Positions 8,234-18,055 of a DNA stretch of 64,000 nt are shown piece by piece. The stretch comes from Streptomyces sp. HNM0574 (GTDB taxonomy: Bacteria > Actinomycetota > Actinomycetes > Streptomycetales > Streptomycetaceae): NCBI RefSeq assembly GCF_012726235.1, contig NZ_JAASAH010000010.1, positions 124,001 through 188,000 on the forward strand. The letters are read 5' to 3'. Under the pieces are notes generated by a model. That model saw nothing but the letters and a program-made list of their open reading frames with translations, did no database searches and was not told the origin of the DNA. Position 1 is the stretch's first letter, and each line of letters starts with the position of its first letter. The position numbers and the translations under genes were made by a program.

Positions 8234-8309
8234 CGTCCGGCGGCCGGGAAGCGCCCCTCGCCGGCCCCGAGCGTGGGCCAAGGCCGCCGCGCGCGGTTAC
8301 GGTCGGCAC

Positions 8310-9695
8310 ATGCACGGCATGGACGAGACCGACGTCTCCGGCGGAGCCTCCGGCCCCTGCTACGCGCCCGCCGACATCGAACGCTGGGCGCCGGAGCCGG
8401 ACAAACGCCCCGGGCGCACCGCCTTCCAGCGCGACCGCGCCCGCGTCCTGCACTCCGCCGCGCTGCGCCGCCTCGCGGGCAAGACGCAGGTCGTCGCGCC
8501 CGGATCGAGCGCGCAGGCGTGGGACGCCAGCCCCCGCACCCGGCTCACCCACTCCCTGGAGTGCGCCCAGGTCGGGCGCGAACTGGGCGCCTCCCTCGGC
8601 TGCGACCCGGACCTCGTCGAGGTCGCCTGCCTGGCGCACGACCTGGGCCACCCGCCGTTCGGCCACAACGGCGAGGACGCGCTGCGCGAGATCGCCGCGC
8701 CCTGCGGCGGCTTCGAGGGCAACGCCCAGTCGCTCCGGCTGCTCTCCCGTCTCGAACCCAAGCGCTTCGCCGACCCGTTCACCACCGGAGCCGGCCACAC
8801 CTCCCGCACCACAACAGCCCGCAGCGCCCACGAGGCCGAGCACACCGCGCCCGACGCCGGCCCCCCGGTCTCGGTCGGCCTCAACCTCACCCGCGCCGCA
8901 CTCGACGCGGCCACCAAGTACCCCTGGACGCGCGGCGGTCACCCCACCGACCCGTCCTCGGCCAAGTTCGGCGTGTACGAGGACGACCTGCCGGTCTTCG
9001 CCTGGTTCCGGCGCGGCGCGCCCGGCCACCGCACCTGCTTCGAGGCCCAGGTCATGGACTGGGCCGACGACGTCGCCTACTCCGTGCACGACGTCGAGGA
9101 CGGCCTGCACGCCGGCCACCTCGACCCCAACCTGCTGCTCGCCGAACCGGAACGGCGCGATGTGTTCGCCGTCGCCGCGGCCCGCTACGCGCCGGGCGCC
9201 GAGGACGGCGAACTGGCCGCCGCGCTCGACCGGTTGCTCGCCCAGGAGTGGTGGCCGCACGGCTACGACGGCTCGGCCCTCGCGCAGGCCCGGCTCAAGG
9301 ACGCCACCAGCCAGCTGATCGGCCGCTTCTGCCTCGCCGCCGAGGGCGCGACCCGCGCCGCGTACGGCTCGGGCCGGCTCACGCGCTACGCCGCCGAGCT
9401 CATCGTGCCGCACGGCGTACGCCTGGAGTGCGCCGTCCTCAAGGCCGTCGCCGACCTGTACGTGATGCAGCGGCCCGACCTGGAGCGGCTCCGCGCCGAA
9501 CAGCGCGTCGTCCTCGCCGAGCTGGCCGAGGCGCTGACGGCCCGCGCCCCCGACGGCCTCGACCCGCAGTTCCGCGCCCTGTACGCCGAGGCGGGTGACG
9601 ACGCGGCCCGGCTGCGCGTGATCGTCGATCAGATCGCGTCACTCACCGACACCTCGGCGCGCACGCTGCACGGGCGATTGACGGGCGTACGGTGA
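8310..9695 (+). CDS. dgt: Deoxyguanosinetriphosphate triphosphohydrolase-like HD protein
   Basis: A 461-residue HD-superfamily phosphohydrolase. The metal-binding residues are His in RLTHSLECAQVGREL (near 76), the HD pair in LAHDLGHPPFGHNGEDAL (near 112), and Asp in MDWADDVAYSVHDVEDG (near 255). The arrangement and length match bacterial dGTPase-like proteins that split dNTPs to nucleoside plus triphosphate. A low-complexity insert (around 155-180, Thr/Ser/Ala-rich) lies between the HD core and the NLTRAALDAATKYPW segment. Two nearby ATG codons are possible starts; the second would remove three residues. The gene lies upstream of the dnaG region, which is compatible with a role in dNTP balance. 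Confidence 0.86.
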   Translation: MHGMDETDVSGGASGPCYAPADIERWAPEPDKRPGRTAFQRDRARVLHSAALRRLAGKTQVVAPGSSAQAWDASPRTRLTHSLECAQVGRELGASLGCDPDLVEVACLAHDLGHPPFGHNGEDALREIAAPCGGFEGNAQSLRLLSRLEPKRFADPFTTGAGHTSRTTTARSAHEAEHTAPDAGPPVSVGLNLTRAALDAATKYPWTRGGHPTDPSSAKFGVYEDDLPVFAWFRRGAPGHRTCFEAQVMDWADDVAYSVHDVEDGLHAGHLDPNLLLAEPERRDVFAVAAARYAPGAEDGELAAALDRLLAQEWWPHGYDGSALAQARLKDATSQLIGRFCLAAEGATRAAYGSGRLTRYAAELIVPHGVRLECAVLKAVADLYVMQRPDLERLRAEQRVVLAELAEALTARAPDGLDPQFRALYAEAGDDAARLRVIVDQIASLTDTSARTLHGRLTGVR

Positions 9696-9821
9696 CACAC
9701 CCGGCTCCCGCCGCCGCACCGGTCCGGGGCTCGCCGACGGTCCCCCCTTCCCGTGCCCCGGGCGATGCGGGACGCTCGCTCCTGGACGTTTTCTGCCGGG
9801 GGGACAGCGAGGAGGCAACAA

Positions 9822-11147
9822 GTGGTCGACGCACACCGGACGTTCGTCATCGTCGGCGGAGGACTGGCCGGGGCGAAAGCCGCCGAGACCCTGCGGGAAG
9901 AGGGTTTCACCGGCCGCGTCATCCTCATCGGGGACGAACGTGACCACCCCTACGAGCGCCCCCCGCTCTCCAAGGGGTACCTGACCGGCGACGACGAACG
10001 CGACAGCGTCTTCGTGCACGAACCCGCCTGGTACGCGGGCGCGGACGTCGAACTCCACCTCGGCCAGCCCGCCGTCCACCTCGACCGGGCCGCCAAGTGC
10101 GTCGTCCTCGGCGACGGCACCCGCGTCCACTACGACCGGCTGCTGCTGGCCACCGGCGCCGAGCCCCGCCGCCTCGACATCCCCGGCACCGGCCTCGCCG
10201 GGGTGCACCACCTGCGCCGGCTCGCGCACGCCGACCGGCTGCGCGGACGGCTGGCCGCCCTCGGCCAGGAGAACGGCCACCTCGTCATCGCGGGCGCCGG
10301 CTGGATCGGCCTGGAGGTCGCCGCGGCCGCGCGCGGGTACGGTGCCGAGGTCACCGTCGTCGAGCCCTCGGCCACCCCGCTGCACGCCGTCCTCGGGCCC
10401 GAGCTCGGCGGGCTCTTCGCCGACCTGCACCGCGAGCACGGCGTCCGCTTCCACTTCGGCGCCCGGCTGACCGGGATCACCGGCCAGGACGGCATCGTCC
10501 AGGCCGTCCGCACCGACGACGGCGAGGAGCACCCGGCGCACGACGTCCTGGCCGCCATCGGCGCCGCGCCCCGCACCGCGCTCGCCGAGGCCGCCGGGCT
10601 CGCGCTGGCCGAGGGCCGCGGCGGCGGCATCGCCGTCGACGCCGCGCTGCGCACCTCCGACCCGGACATCTACGCCGCCGGTGACGTGGCCGCCGTGCGC
10701 TACCCCTTCGCCGGTGAGCTGCCGTCGGGCGAGGCCCCGCGGTTCACGGGCGACGGCCTGCCCGAGGGGCGGCTGCGCGTGGAGCACTGGGCGAACGCGC
10801 TGAACAGCGGCCCCGCGGCGGCCCGCGCCATGCTCGGCGACGAGGTGCGCTACGACCGGGTGCCCTACTTCTTCTCGGACCAGTACGACGTCGGCATGGA
10901 GTTCTCCGGGTACGCGCCGCCCGGCGTCTACGACCAGGTCGTGTGCCGGGGCGACGTGAGCAAGCGGGAGTTCGTCGCGTTCTGGCTGCGGGACAACAAG
11001 GTGCTGGCCGGCATGAACGTCAACGTCTGGGACGTCACGGAGGCCGTGCAGCGGCTGATCACCTCCGGCGTCACCGTCGACCCGCACGGCCTCGCCGACC
11101 CGGCCGTCCCGCTGGAGCGGCTGGCCGAAGGCGACTCCCGGGGCTGA
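9822..11147 (+). CDS. FAD-dependent ferredoxin/rubredoxin reductase-like oxidoreductase
   Basis: A 441-residue flavoprotein. The FAD motif FVIVGGGLAGAKAAETL begins at residue 7, followed by HPYERPPLSKGYL, the hallmark of BenD/ThcD-type ferredoxin reductases. LLLATGAEPRRL is next, then the NAD(P)-binding VIAGAGWIGLEVAAAARG and the second FAD contact IYAAGDVAAV. A C-terminal reductase domain (VPYFFSDQYDVGMEFSGY) completes it. It should move electrons from NAD(P)H to a ferredoxin or rubredoxin; no partner is next to it. GTG is taken as the start because GAGGAGG lies about 8 bases upstream and the FAD motif then sits near the N-terminus. Confidence 0.88.
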   Translation: MVDAHRTFVIVGGGLAGAKAAETLREEGFTGRVILIGDERDHPYERPPLSKGYLTGDDERDSVFVHEPAWYAGADVELHLGQPAVHLDRAAKCVVLGDGTRVHYDRLLLATGAEPRRLDIPGTGLAGVHHLRRLAHADRLRGRLAALGQENGHLVIAGAGWIGLEVAAAARGYGAEVTVVEPSATPLHAVLGPELGGLFADLHREHGVRFHFGARLTGITGQDGIVQAVRTDDGEEHPAHDVLAAIGAAPRTALAEAAGLALAEGRGGGIAVDAALRTSDPDIYAAGDVAAVRYPFAGELPSGEAPRFTGDGLPEGRLRVEHWANALNSGPAAARAMLGDEVRYDRVPYFFSDQYDVGMEFSGYAPPGVYDQVVCRGDVSKREFVAFWLRDNKVLAGMNVNVWDVTEAVQRLITSGVTVDPHGLADPAVPLERLAEGDSRG

Positions 11148-11189
11148 TTGACCGCCGCCGGATGGGGCACCCGGGGTGAACGGTCCGGC

Positions 11190-11218
11190 GCTGCCGTGCC
11201 CACGATGGGCACGGCAGC
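11190..11218 (+). terminator. 13-bp hairpin between the flavoprotein and the ThDP enzyme
   Basis: GCTGCCGTGCCCA and its exact complement are separated by three bases. There is no T-tract, as is common for Streptomyces terminators. It lies about 45 bases after the flavoprotein stop and about 50 bases before the next start, so it probably separates the two transcripts. Confidence 0.5.
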
Positions 11219-11268
11219 CCAGGCGGCCGGTCCCATCCGGGCAACAGCGGCGGAAGGCAGTGAGCAGC

Positions 11269-13011
11269 ATGGCGAAGCAGACCGTGGCCGAACAGTTCGT
11301 CGACACCCTCGTCCGCTCCGGGGTGCGACGGCTGTACGGGGTCGTCGGGGACAGCCTCAACCCGGTCGTGGACGCCATCCGCCGCACCTCGGCGATCGAC
11401 TGGATCCAGGTGCGCCACGAGGAGACGGCGGCCTTCGCGGCCGGGGCCGAGGCCCAGGTCACCGGGCGTCTGGCGGCCTGCGCCGGATCGTGCGGCCCCG
11501 GCAACCTGCACCTGATCAACGGCCTGTTCGACGCGCACCGTTCGATGGCCCCGGTGCTCGCGCTGGCCTCGCACATCCCCAGCAGCGAGATCGGCACCGG
11601 CTTCTTCCAGGAGACCCACCCCGACCGGCTGTTTCGCGAGTGCAGCTACTACAGCGAGCTCATCTCCACCCGGAACCAGCTCCCGCGCGTCCTCCAGACC
11701 GCCATCCAGCACGCCGTCGGACGCCAGGGCGTCAGCGTCGTCACCCTCCCCGGCGACATCGCGGCCGAGGAGGCGCCCGAGCGCCCCGAGGAGCACGCGA
11801 TCGTCACCGGCCGCCCCACCGCGCGCCCCGGCGACGAGGACATCGACGCGCTGGCCCGCCTGATCGACGAGGCGGGCACCGTCACCCTCTTCTGCGGCAG
11901 CGGGACGGCGGGGGCGCACGAGGAGGTGATGCAGCTCGCGGAGCGGGTGAAGTCCCCGGTCGGGCACGCGCTGCGGGGCAAGGAGTGGATCCAGTACGAC
12001 AACCCCTTCGACGTCGGCATGAGCGGACTCCTCGGCTACGGCGCCGCGTACGAGGCCACCCACGAGTGCGATCTGCTGCTCCTGCTCGGCACGGACTTCC
12101 CGTACAACGCGTTCCTGCCGAAGAACGTGAAGATCGCCCAGGTCGACGTCCGTCCCGAGCACCTGGGCCGCCGCACCACCCTCGACCTGGCCGTCTGGGG
12201 CGACGTGCGGGAGACGCTGCGCTGCCTCGTCCCGAGGGTGCGGGAGAAGAACAACCGGAAGTTCCTCGACCGGATGCTGAAGAAGCACGCGGACGCGCTG
12301 GAGGGCGTCGTCGGCGCGTACACCCGCAAGGTCGAGAAGCACACCCCGATCCACCCCGAGTACGTCGCCTCCCTGCTCGACGAGGAGGCGGACGAGGACG
12401 CCGTCTTCTCCGTCGACACCGGCATGTGCAACGTCTGGGCCGCCCGCTACCTCACGCCCAACGGCCGCCGCCGCGTCATCGGCTCCTTCACCCACGGCTC
12501 GATGGCCAACGCGCTGCCGCAGGCCATCGGCGCGCAGTTCACCGACCCGGGGCGGCAGGTCGTCTCCATGTCGGGGGACGGCGGGTTCTCGATGCTGATG
12601 GGCGACTTCCTCACCCTCGTCCAGTACGACCTGCCGGTGAAGGTCGTCCTGTTCAACAACTCCTCGCTCGGCATGGTCGAGCTGGAGATGATGGTCGACG
12701 GCATGCCCTCGTACGGCACCGGCTACCCGGAGCAGGACTACGCCGCCATCGCCCGCGCCGCCGGGGCGCACGGCGTCCGCGTCGAGAAGCCGAAGCAGCT
12801 GCGCGGGGCGCTGCGCGAGGTGCTCCGGCACAAGGGGCCCGCGCTGCTCGACGTCGTCACCGACCCGAACGCGCTCTCCCTCCCGCCGAAGATCACCCGC
12901 GAGCAGGTGAGCGGCTTCGCGCTGTCCGCGGGCCGGACGGTGCTGGAGGGCGGCGTCGGACGGATGGTGCAGATGGCACGCTCCAACCTGCGCAACATCC
13001 CCCGCCCGTGA
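11269..13011 (+). CDS. Thiamine-diphosphate enzyme, pyruvate dehydrogenase (quinone)/PoxB-like
   Basis: About 580 residues with the three domains of ThDP-dependent decarboxylases. The N-terminal PYR domain has RLYGVVGDSLNPVVDAI and the catalytic Glu in VRHEETAAFAAGAEA. A central domain follows, then a PP domain with VSMSGDGGFSMLMGDFLTL and VLFNNSSLG, the GDG-to-NN motif that binds Mg-ThDP. The GDSLNPVVDA start and length fit pyruvate oxidase/PoxB, which makes acetate and CO2 from pyruvate at the membrane. Acetolactate synthase and other relatives share the fold, so the substrate is inferred. A GTG nine bases upstream, two bases after GGAAGG, is an alternative start. Confidence 0.82.
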   Translation: MAKQTVAEQFVDTLVRSGVRRLYGVVGDSLNPVVDAIRRTSAIDWIQVRHEETAAFAAGAEAQVTGRLAACAGSCGPGNLHLINGLFDAHRSMAPVLALASHIPSSEIGTGFFQETHPDRLFRECSYYSELISTRNQLPRVLQTAIQHAVGRQGVSVVTLPGDIAAEEAPERPEEHAIVTGRPTARPGDEDIDALARLIDEAGTVTLFCGSGTAGAHEEVMQLAERVKSPVGHALRGKEWIQYDNPFDVGMSGLLGYGAAYEATHECDLLLLLGTDFPYNAFLPKNVKIAQVDVRPEHLGRRTTLDLAVWGDVRETLRCLVPRVREKNNRKFLDRMLKKHADALEGVVGAYTRKVEKHTPIHPEYVASLLDEEADEDAVFSVDTGMCNVWAARYLTPNGRRRVIGSFTHGSMANALPQAIGAQFTDPGRQVVSMSGDGGFSMLMGDFLTLVQYDLPVKVVLFNNSSLGMVELEMMVDGMPSYGTGYPEQDYAAIARAAGAHGVRVEKPKQLRGALREVLRHKGPALLDVVTDPNALSLPPKITREQVSGFALSAGRTVLEGGVGRMVQMARSNLRNIPRP

Positions 13012-13083
13012 TCACCGGCCCGGGCGCCCGGTGACCCGGGGGAGGGGCCGGGGGCGCTCACGGGTGCGCCGTACACTTCCTAC

Positions 13084-15027
13084 GTGGCTGGAAGGATCAA
13101 CGACGAGGACGTGAAGGCGGTCAGGGACGCGGTCCCGATCGACGCCGTCGTCTCCGAATACCTCCAGCTGCGCAACGCGGGCGGCGGCCAGCTCAAGGGC
13201 CTCTGCCCCTTCCACGACGAGAAGTCCCCCTCCTTCCACGTCAGTCCGAGCAAGGGCCTCTACCACTGCTTCGGCTGCCAGGAGGGCGGGGACACCCTCG
13301 ACTTCATCCGCAAGGTCGACCACCTCTCCTTCTCCGAGGCCGTCGAGCGGCTCGCCGCGCAGGCCGGCATCACGCTCCGGTACGAGGAGGGCGGGTACGG
13401 CCGCGCCAGCCAGCAGGGCGAGCGGACGCGTCTCGTCGAGGCGCACAAGATCGCCCAGAAGTTCTACGCCGAGCAGCTCGACAGCCCCGAGGCCGAGCCC
13501 GGCCGCCGGTTCCTCGCCGAGCGCGGCTTCGAGCAGAGCGCCGCGCAGCACTTCGGCATGGGCTACTCCCCGGCGGGCTGGGACCACCTGGTGCGCTTCC
13601 TGCGGGGCAAGGGCTTCACCGACAAGGAAATGATCACCTCGGGCCTGGCCCAGGAGGCCAGGAACGGCCGCCCCATCGACCGCTTCCGCGGCCGCCTGAT
13701 GTGGCCCATCCGCGACATCACCGGCGAGGTCGTCGGCTTCGGCGCCCGCAAGCTCCGCGAGGACGACAACGGCCCGAAGTACCTCAACACCCCCGAGACG
13801 CCCATCTACCACAAGTCCCAGGTGCTGTACGGGATCGATCTCGCGAAGAAGGACATCGCCAAGGCCAACCGCGCGGTCGTCGTCGAGGGCTACACCGACG
13901 TGATGGCCTGCCACCTGGCCGGTGTCACCACCGCCATCGCGACCTCCGGCACCTCCTTCGGCGAGGGGCACATCAAGATCCTCCGGCGCCTGCTGATGGA
14001 CAACGCGCAGTCCGAGGTGGTCTTCACCTTCGACGGCGACGAGGCGGGCAAGAAGGCCGCGCTGCGCGCCTTCGAGGACGACCAGAAGTTCGCCGCGCGC
14101 ACCTCCATCGCCATCACCCCCGGCGGCATGGACCCCTGCGACCTGCGGCTCGCGCAGGGCGACGACGCCGTCGCGCGGCTCGTCGACAGCCGCGCGCCGC
14201 TGTTCGAGTTCGCGATCCAGTCCATCGTCGGGCAGTACAACCTGGACACGGCCGAGGGCCGCTCCGCCGCGCTGGAACAGGCCGCGCCCGTCGTCGCCCG
14301 GATCAAGGACGCCTCGATCCAGCACGAGTACGCGGTCCGGCTGGCCGGTCTGCTCGGCATCCTCGACACCCAGTTCGTCGTCAAACGCGTTGCCCAGCTG
14401 GCCCGTTGGGCGCGCGAGCGCGGTACGCGCCCCGGCGCGGGCCAGTCCGCGCCCGCGCGCGAGCAGCGCCCCGGCGGCCCTGCGGCCGCCGCCCCCGGCC
14501 GCACCCAGGGCGCCGCGCCCGCACCGTACGGGCCCCCGCTGAACCTGCGCAGCCCCGCGCACCGCGTGGAGCGGGAGCTGCTGAAGCTCGCGCTCCAGCG
14601 CCCCGAACTGGTCGCCCCCGCCTTCGACGCGTACGGCGCCGACGAGTTCACGGCACCGCCGTACGCGCTGGTCCGCGAGACCATCGAGGCGGCCGGCGGG
14701 GTCACCGCCGCCGAGGGCGACGGCGGCTATCTGACGCGGGTCCGCGAGGCGGCCCCGGACGACACGGTCCGCACCCTCGTCACCGAACTCGCCGTCGAGC
14801 CCCTGCGGATGGCCCGCGGCCGGGCGCCGGACGAGACGTACGCGGGGAACCAGCTCGTCGCCGTCCGGCTGGCCGCCGTGAAGGCCCGGCTCACGGACAT
14901 GGAGGGCTCGGCCAGGCGGCTGGAGGCCCAGCGGGACTACGAGAGCTCGGCCACCGTCCGCCGCCAGATCTGGACGCTTGAGCAGTACGGCCGTGCCCTG
15001 CGCGAACGCGGCGCCGACGCGCTCTGA
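13084..15027 (+). CDS. dnaG: DNA primase
   Basis: A 647-residue primase that makes RNA primers at the replication fork. The N-terminal CHC2 zinc finger is Cys41, His44, Cys62 and Cys65 (CPFHDEKSP, YHCFGCQEGGD). The catalytic core follows with FRGRLMWPIRDITGEVVGFGAR and the TOPRIM motif VVVEGYTDVMA, then VVFTFDGDEAGKKAA. A Pro/Ala/Gly-rich linker near residues 455-485 leads to the C-terminal DnaB-interaction region. The GTG start puts MAGRINDEDVKAVR at the N-terminus, as expected. It is followed, after a 284-base gap, by an RpoD-type sigma gene, an arrangement reminiscent of the E. coli rpsU-dnaG-rpoD operon. Confidence 0.96.
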   Translation: MAGRINDEDVKAVRDAVPIDAVVSEYLQLRNAGGGQLKGLCPFHDEKSPSFHVSPSKGLYHCFGCQEGGDTLDFIRKVDHLSFSEAVERLAAQAGITLRYEEGGYGRASQQGERTRLVEAHKIAQKFYAEQLDSPEAEPGRRFLAERGFEQSAAQHFGMGYSPAGWDHLVRFLRGKGFTDKEMITSGLAQEARNGRPIDRFRGRLMWPIRDITGEVVGFGARKLREDDNGPKYLNTPETPIYHKSQVLYGIDLAKKDIAKANRAVVVEGYTDVMACHLAGVTTAIATSGTSFGEGHIKILRRLLMDNAQSEVVFTFDGDEAGKKAALRAFEDDQKFAARTSIAITPGGMDPCDLRLAQGDDAVARLVDSRAPLFEFAIQSIVGQYNLDTAEGRSAALEQAAPVVARIKDASIQHEYAVRLAGLLGILDTQFVVKRVAQLARWARERGTRPGAGQSAPAREQRPGGPAAAAPGRTQGAAPAPYGPPLNLRSPAHRVERELLKLALQRPELVAPAFDAYGADEFTAPPYALVRETIEAAGGVTAAEGDGGYLTRVREAAPDDTVRTLVTELAVEPLRMARGRAPDETYAGNQLVAVRLAAVKARLTDMEGSARRLEAQRDYESSATVRRQIWTLEQYGRALRERGADAL

Positions 15028-15311
15028 GGCGTCCGCGCCCTCCGCGTCGGCGCGTAGCGGTGCGTGAGCGCCGGGTCACGCTCCCGCGCAAAAACTGGGC
15101 GCACGACTCTCGTGGTGGGCGTGTGCCGTACTCCACACTGGTGGGCGGTGCCCGAGTCCTCGTCAGCGGGGCGGCGTCGGCCGGCGACGGCCGCATTCCC
15201 CCGTGGTTCCCCGCACACACGGCCGGACGGCACGCGGCAGGGCCGCGTCCCGCCCCCGTCTCGCGCGTCGTCGCCCACGAACCGGCAGCGATCACCCTGG
15301 AGGTCGCCCCC

Positions 15312-16502
15312 GTGCAGACCCGGACCCTGACCAGCGCGGCGCCCGAGGCGCCTGCCCCGGCCGCCGCCGTGGACACGGCACCGCTCCCCGCCGCCCCCGC
15401 CCCGGCCGAGGAAACCCGCGGCCTCGTACGGGACTTCGTCCCCGTACAGCCCGGCCCCCCGGAGGCCGAACGCACCACCACCGGCCCGGCGACGGACGGC
15501 GCGGGGGAGGGGGCGCACGCGCGCCCCCGGGAGGACGCCCCCGAGGCCGCCCCGCACGAGAAGCCGCCGCGCCCCGAGCCCGCCGGCACCGGCGCCTCCG
15601 CCGACCTGTTCCGGCAGTACCTGCGCGAGATCGGCCGGATACCGCTGCTCTCGGCCGCCGAGGAGGTGGAGCTGGCCCGCCGCGTCGAGGCGGGACTCTT
15701 CGCCGAGGAGAAGCTGCGGCGCGAACCCGGCACGGACAGCGCGCTCGCCCACGACCTCGACCGGCTCACCGTCCAGGGCCGGATGGCCAAGCGCCGCCTC
15801 ATCGAGGCCAACCTGCGGCTGGTCGTCTCCGTGGCCAAGCGCTACATCGGCCGCGGCCTGACCATGCTCGACCTGGTGCAGGAGGGCAACCTCGGACTCA
15901 TCCGCGCCGTCGAGAAGTTCGACTACGCGCGCGGCTACAAGTTCTCGACGTACGCGACCTGGTGGATCCGGCAGGCCATGTCCCGGGCGCTGGCCGACCA
16001 GGCCCGCACCATCCGGGTCCCGGTGCACGTCGTCGAGCTGATCAACCGCGTCGTCCGGGTCCAGCGCCGGCTGCTCCAGGAGCGCGGGCACGAGCCCAGC
16101 GCCGAGGAGGTCGCCGAGCGTCTCGACCTGACCGAGGCCCGGGTCACCGAGGTCCTCCGCCTCGCCCAGGAACCGGTCTCGCTCCAGACCCCCGTCGGCG
16201 AGGAGGACGACGTCGACTTCGGCGACCTCATCGAGGACGGCGACGCGCCCTCACCCGTCGAGTCCGCGTCCTTCCTGCTGCTGCGCGAACACCTGGACGC
16301 CGTGCTCTCCACCCTCGGCGAGCGCGAACGCAAGGTCGTCCAGCTGCGGTACGGGCTCGTCGACGGCCGCGCCCGCACCCTGGAGGAGATCGGCAGGCTG
16401 TTCGGCGTCACGCGGGAGCGAATACGCCAGATCGAGTCCAAGACCCTCGACAAGCTCCGCGACCACGCCTTCGCCGACCAGCTCCGCGGCTACCTCGACT
16501 GA
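15312..16502 (+). CDS. hrdA: Principal-type (RpoD family, HrdA-like) RNA polymerase sigma factor
   Basis: With the GTG start preceded by GGAGGT at seven bases, the product is 396 residues. After an Ala/Pro-rich N-terminus, region 1.2 is DLFRQYLREIGRIPLLSAAEE, region 2 includes NLRLVVSVAKRYIGRGLTMLDLVQEGN and FDYARGYKFSTYATWWIRQAM, and region 4.2 ends with GVTRERIRQIESKTLDKLRDH. All core-binding and promoter-recognition regions are intact. It lacks the long acidic region of HrdB, which marks it as a non-essential group 2 paralogue. The position after dnaG fits HrdA; HrdD cannot be excluded from motifs alone. The 284-base gap before it could carry its own promoter, but I could not define one. 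Confidence 0.85.
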   Translation: MQTRTLTSAAPEAPAPAAAVDTAPLPAAPAPAEETRGLVRDFVPVQPGPPEAERTTTGPATDGAGEGAHARPREDAPEAAPHEKPPRPEPAGTGASADLFRQYLREIGRIPLLSAAEEVELARRVEAGLFAEEKLRREPGTDSALAHDLDRLTVQGRMAKRRLIEANLRLVVSVAKRYIGRGLTMLDLVQEGNLGLIRAVEKFDYARGYKFSTYATWWIRQAMSRALADQARTIRVPVHVVELINRVVRVQRRLLQERGHEPSAEEVAERLDLTEARVTEVLRLAQEPVSLQTPVGEEDDVDFGDLIEDGDAPSPVESASFLLLREHLDAVLSTLGERERKVVQLRYGLVDGRARTLEEIGRLFGVTRERIRQIESKTLDKLRDHAFADQLRGYLD

Positions 16503-16517
16503 CCCGCTCCGCGAGGA

Positions 16518-17921
16518 CTACCCGAGGGCGCCCGGGTGGGTCTCCTCGCGGACGGTCACGAACTGCTGCCGCACGGCCTGGCCGACCGCCGACTCCTCGC
16601 CCGCGTCGAAGAGTTGGCACGCGGCGGCGGGCCACTGCGGCGGCATGCCGCCGCCCGCCAGCGCCCAGGCCGCCTGCCGGGCCGCGCCCAGCGCCGTGTA
16701 GTCGGCCGGCTGCGGCACCACGACCTGCGCCCCGAACAGCCCGGGCGCCGCCGCCTGCACGGCGGGCAGCCCCGCCGCCTGACCGAGCAGGAACACCCGC
16801 CGCACCTGCACGCCCCGGACGCGCAGCACGTCCAGCGCGTCCGCCAGCCCGCACAGCATGCCCTCCACCGCGGCCCGCGCCAGGTGCTCGGGCTTCATGC
16901 TCTCGCGGCGCATCCCGTGCAGGGATCCGGCGGTGTGCGGCAGCGCCGGCACCTGCTCGCCCTCCAGGTACGGCAGCAGCACCATCCCGTGCGCGCCGGG
17001 GGAGGAGTGCAGCGCCAGCTCGGACAGCCCGTCGAGGTCCGTACCGAGCAGCTCGGCCGTGCCCCGCAGCACGCGGGTCGCGTTCAGCGTCCGCACGGCG
17101 GGCAGGTACATGCCGGTGGCGTCGGCGTACGAGGTGAGCGATCCGGCCTGGTCGGCGAGGGGTTCGTGGTGCACGGCGAAGACGGAGCCGGAGGCGCCGA
17201 GGGAGATCACGGCGTCCCCGATGCCGACGCCGAGACCGAAGGCGGCGGCCATCGTCTCGCCCGTACCGGCCGAGATCAGCAGGCCCTCGGGCGTCCGCCC
17301 CGCCGGTTCGGCCGGGCCGAGCACGTCCGGGAGGCCGACGCCGTGGCCGAGGGCCAGCTCGACGAGGTCGGGGCGGTAGGACTCGGTGAGCGGCGACCAG
17401 AAGCCGGTGCCGGAGGCGTCGCCCCGGTCGGTCGTGCGCCGCTCGGGGCGGCCCAGCAACTGCCAGACCAGCCAGTCGTGCGGCTGCATGACCTCGGTGA
17501 TCCGGGCCGCCTGCTCCGGCTCGTTACGGGCCAGCCAGCGCAGCTTCGACACCGGGTGCGCGCCCTGCGGCACGGCGCCCACCGCCTGTGCCCACGCCTC
17601 GCGCCCGCCCAGCGCGTCCACCAGGCCTGCGGCGGCGGGCTGCACCCGCCGGTCGTTGCCCAGCAGCGCGGGGCGCACCGGCGTACCCGTCCCGTCGAGC
17701 GCGATCAGGCCCTGCTGCTGCGCGGACACTCCGATCGCGCGGACGTCCGAGAGCGTGCCGCCGCCCGCCGCCTTGCCGAGCGAGGCCAGCCAGGACTGCG
17801 GGTCGTCGCGCTCGCCGGGGTGTTCCGCGTGCCCCTGTTTGATGACCGCGCCCGTCTCCTCGTCGCAGACGACGATGCGCGTGTACTCGGCTGAACTGTC
17901 CAGACCGGCGACTATCCCCAT
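16518..17921 (-). CDS. FGGY-family carbohydrate kinase (xylulokinase-like)
   Basis: A 467-residue sugar kinase of the actin/hexokinase fold. The N-terminal phosphate-1 loop is IVAGLDSSAEYTRIVVCDEETG. Other family segments are GVSAQQQGLIALD, LNVQ-equivalent MQPHDWLVWQLLG, DASGTGFWSPL with the catalytic Asp, and the adenosine motif GLLISAGTGETMAAAFGLG. It should phosphorylate a pentulose-type sugar with ATP; xylulose is the usual substrate for this subgroup, but no xylose isomerase or transporter is beside it. It is convergent with hrdA, with only 15 bases between the stops and no clear terminator. Confidence 0.85.
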   Translation of the reverse strand: MGIVAGLDSSAEYTRIVVCDEETGAVIKQGHAEHPGERDDPQSWLASLGKAAGGGTLSDVRAIGVSAQQQGLIALDGTGTPVRPALLGNDRRVQPAAAGLVDALGGREAWAQAVGAVPQGAHPVSKLRWLARNEPEQAARITEVMQPHDWLVWQLLGRPERRTTDRGDASGTGFWSPLTESYRPDLVELALGHGVGLPDVLGPAEPAGRTPEGLLISAGTGETMAAAFGLGVGIGDAVISLGASGSVFAVHHEPLADQAGSLTSYADATGMYLPAVRTLNATRVLRGTAELLGTDLDGLSELALHSSPGAHGMVLLPYLEGEQVPALPHTAGSLHGMRRESMKPEHLARAAVEGMLCGLADALDVLRVRGVQVRRVFLLGQAAGLPAVQAAAPGLFGAQVVVPQPADYTALGAARQAAWALAGGGMPPQWPAAACQLFDAGEESAVGQAVRQQFVTVREETHPGALG

Positions 17922-18055
17922 GGCCGGAATGATGCCTTACGCGCGGTCGGTGCCGAAGGGGAGGTAGGCCCTCACCCGTCCGGAACACGGGGGCGTCCGG
18001 CGGCGCCGGCCGACGGGCGTGCGCCCTCTGCCCGAATCCCGCGCCGCGGCCTAGC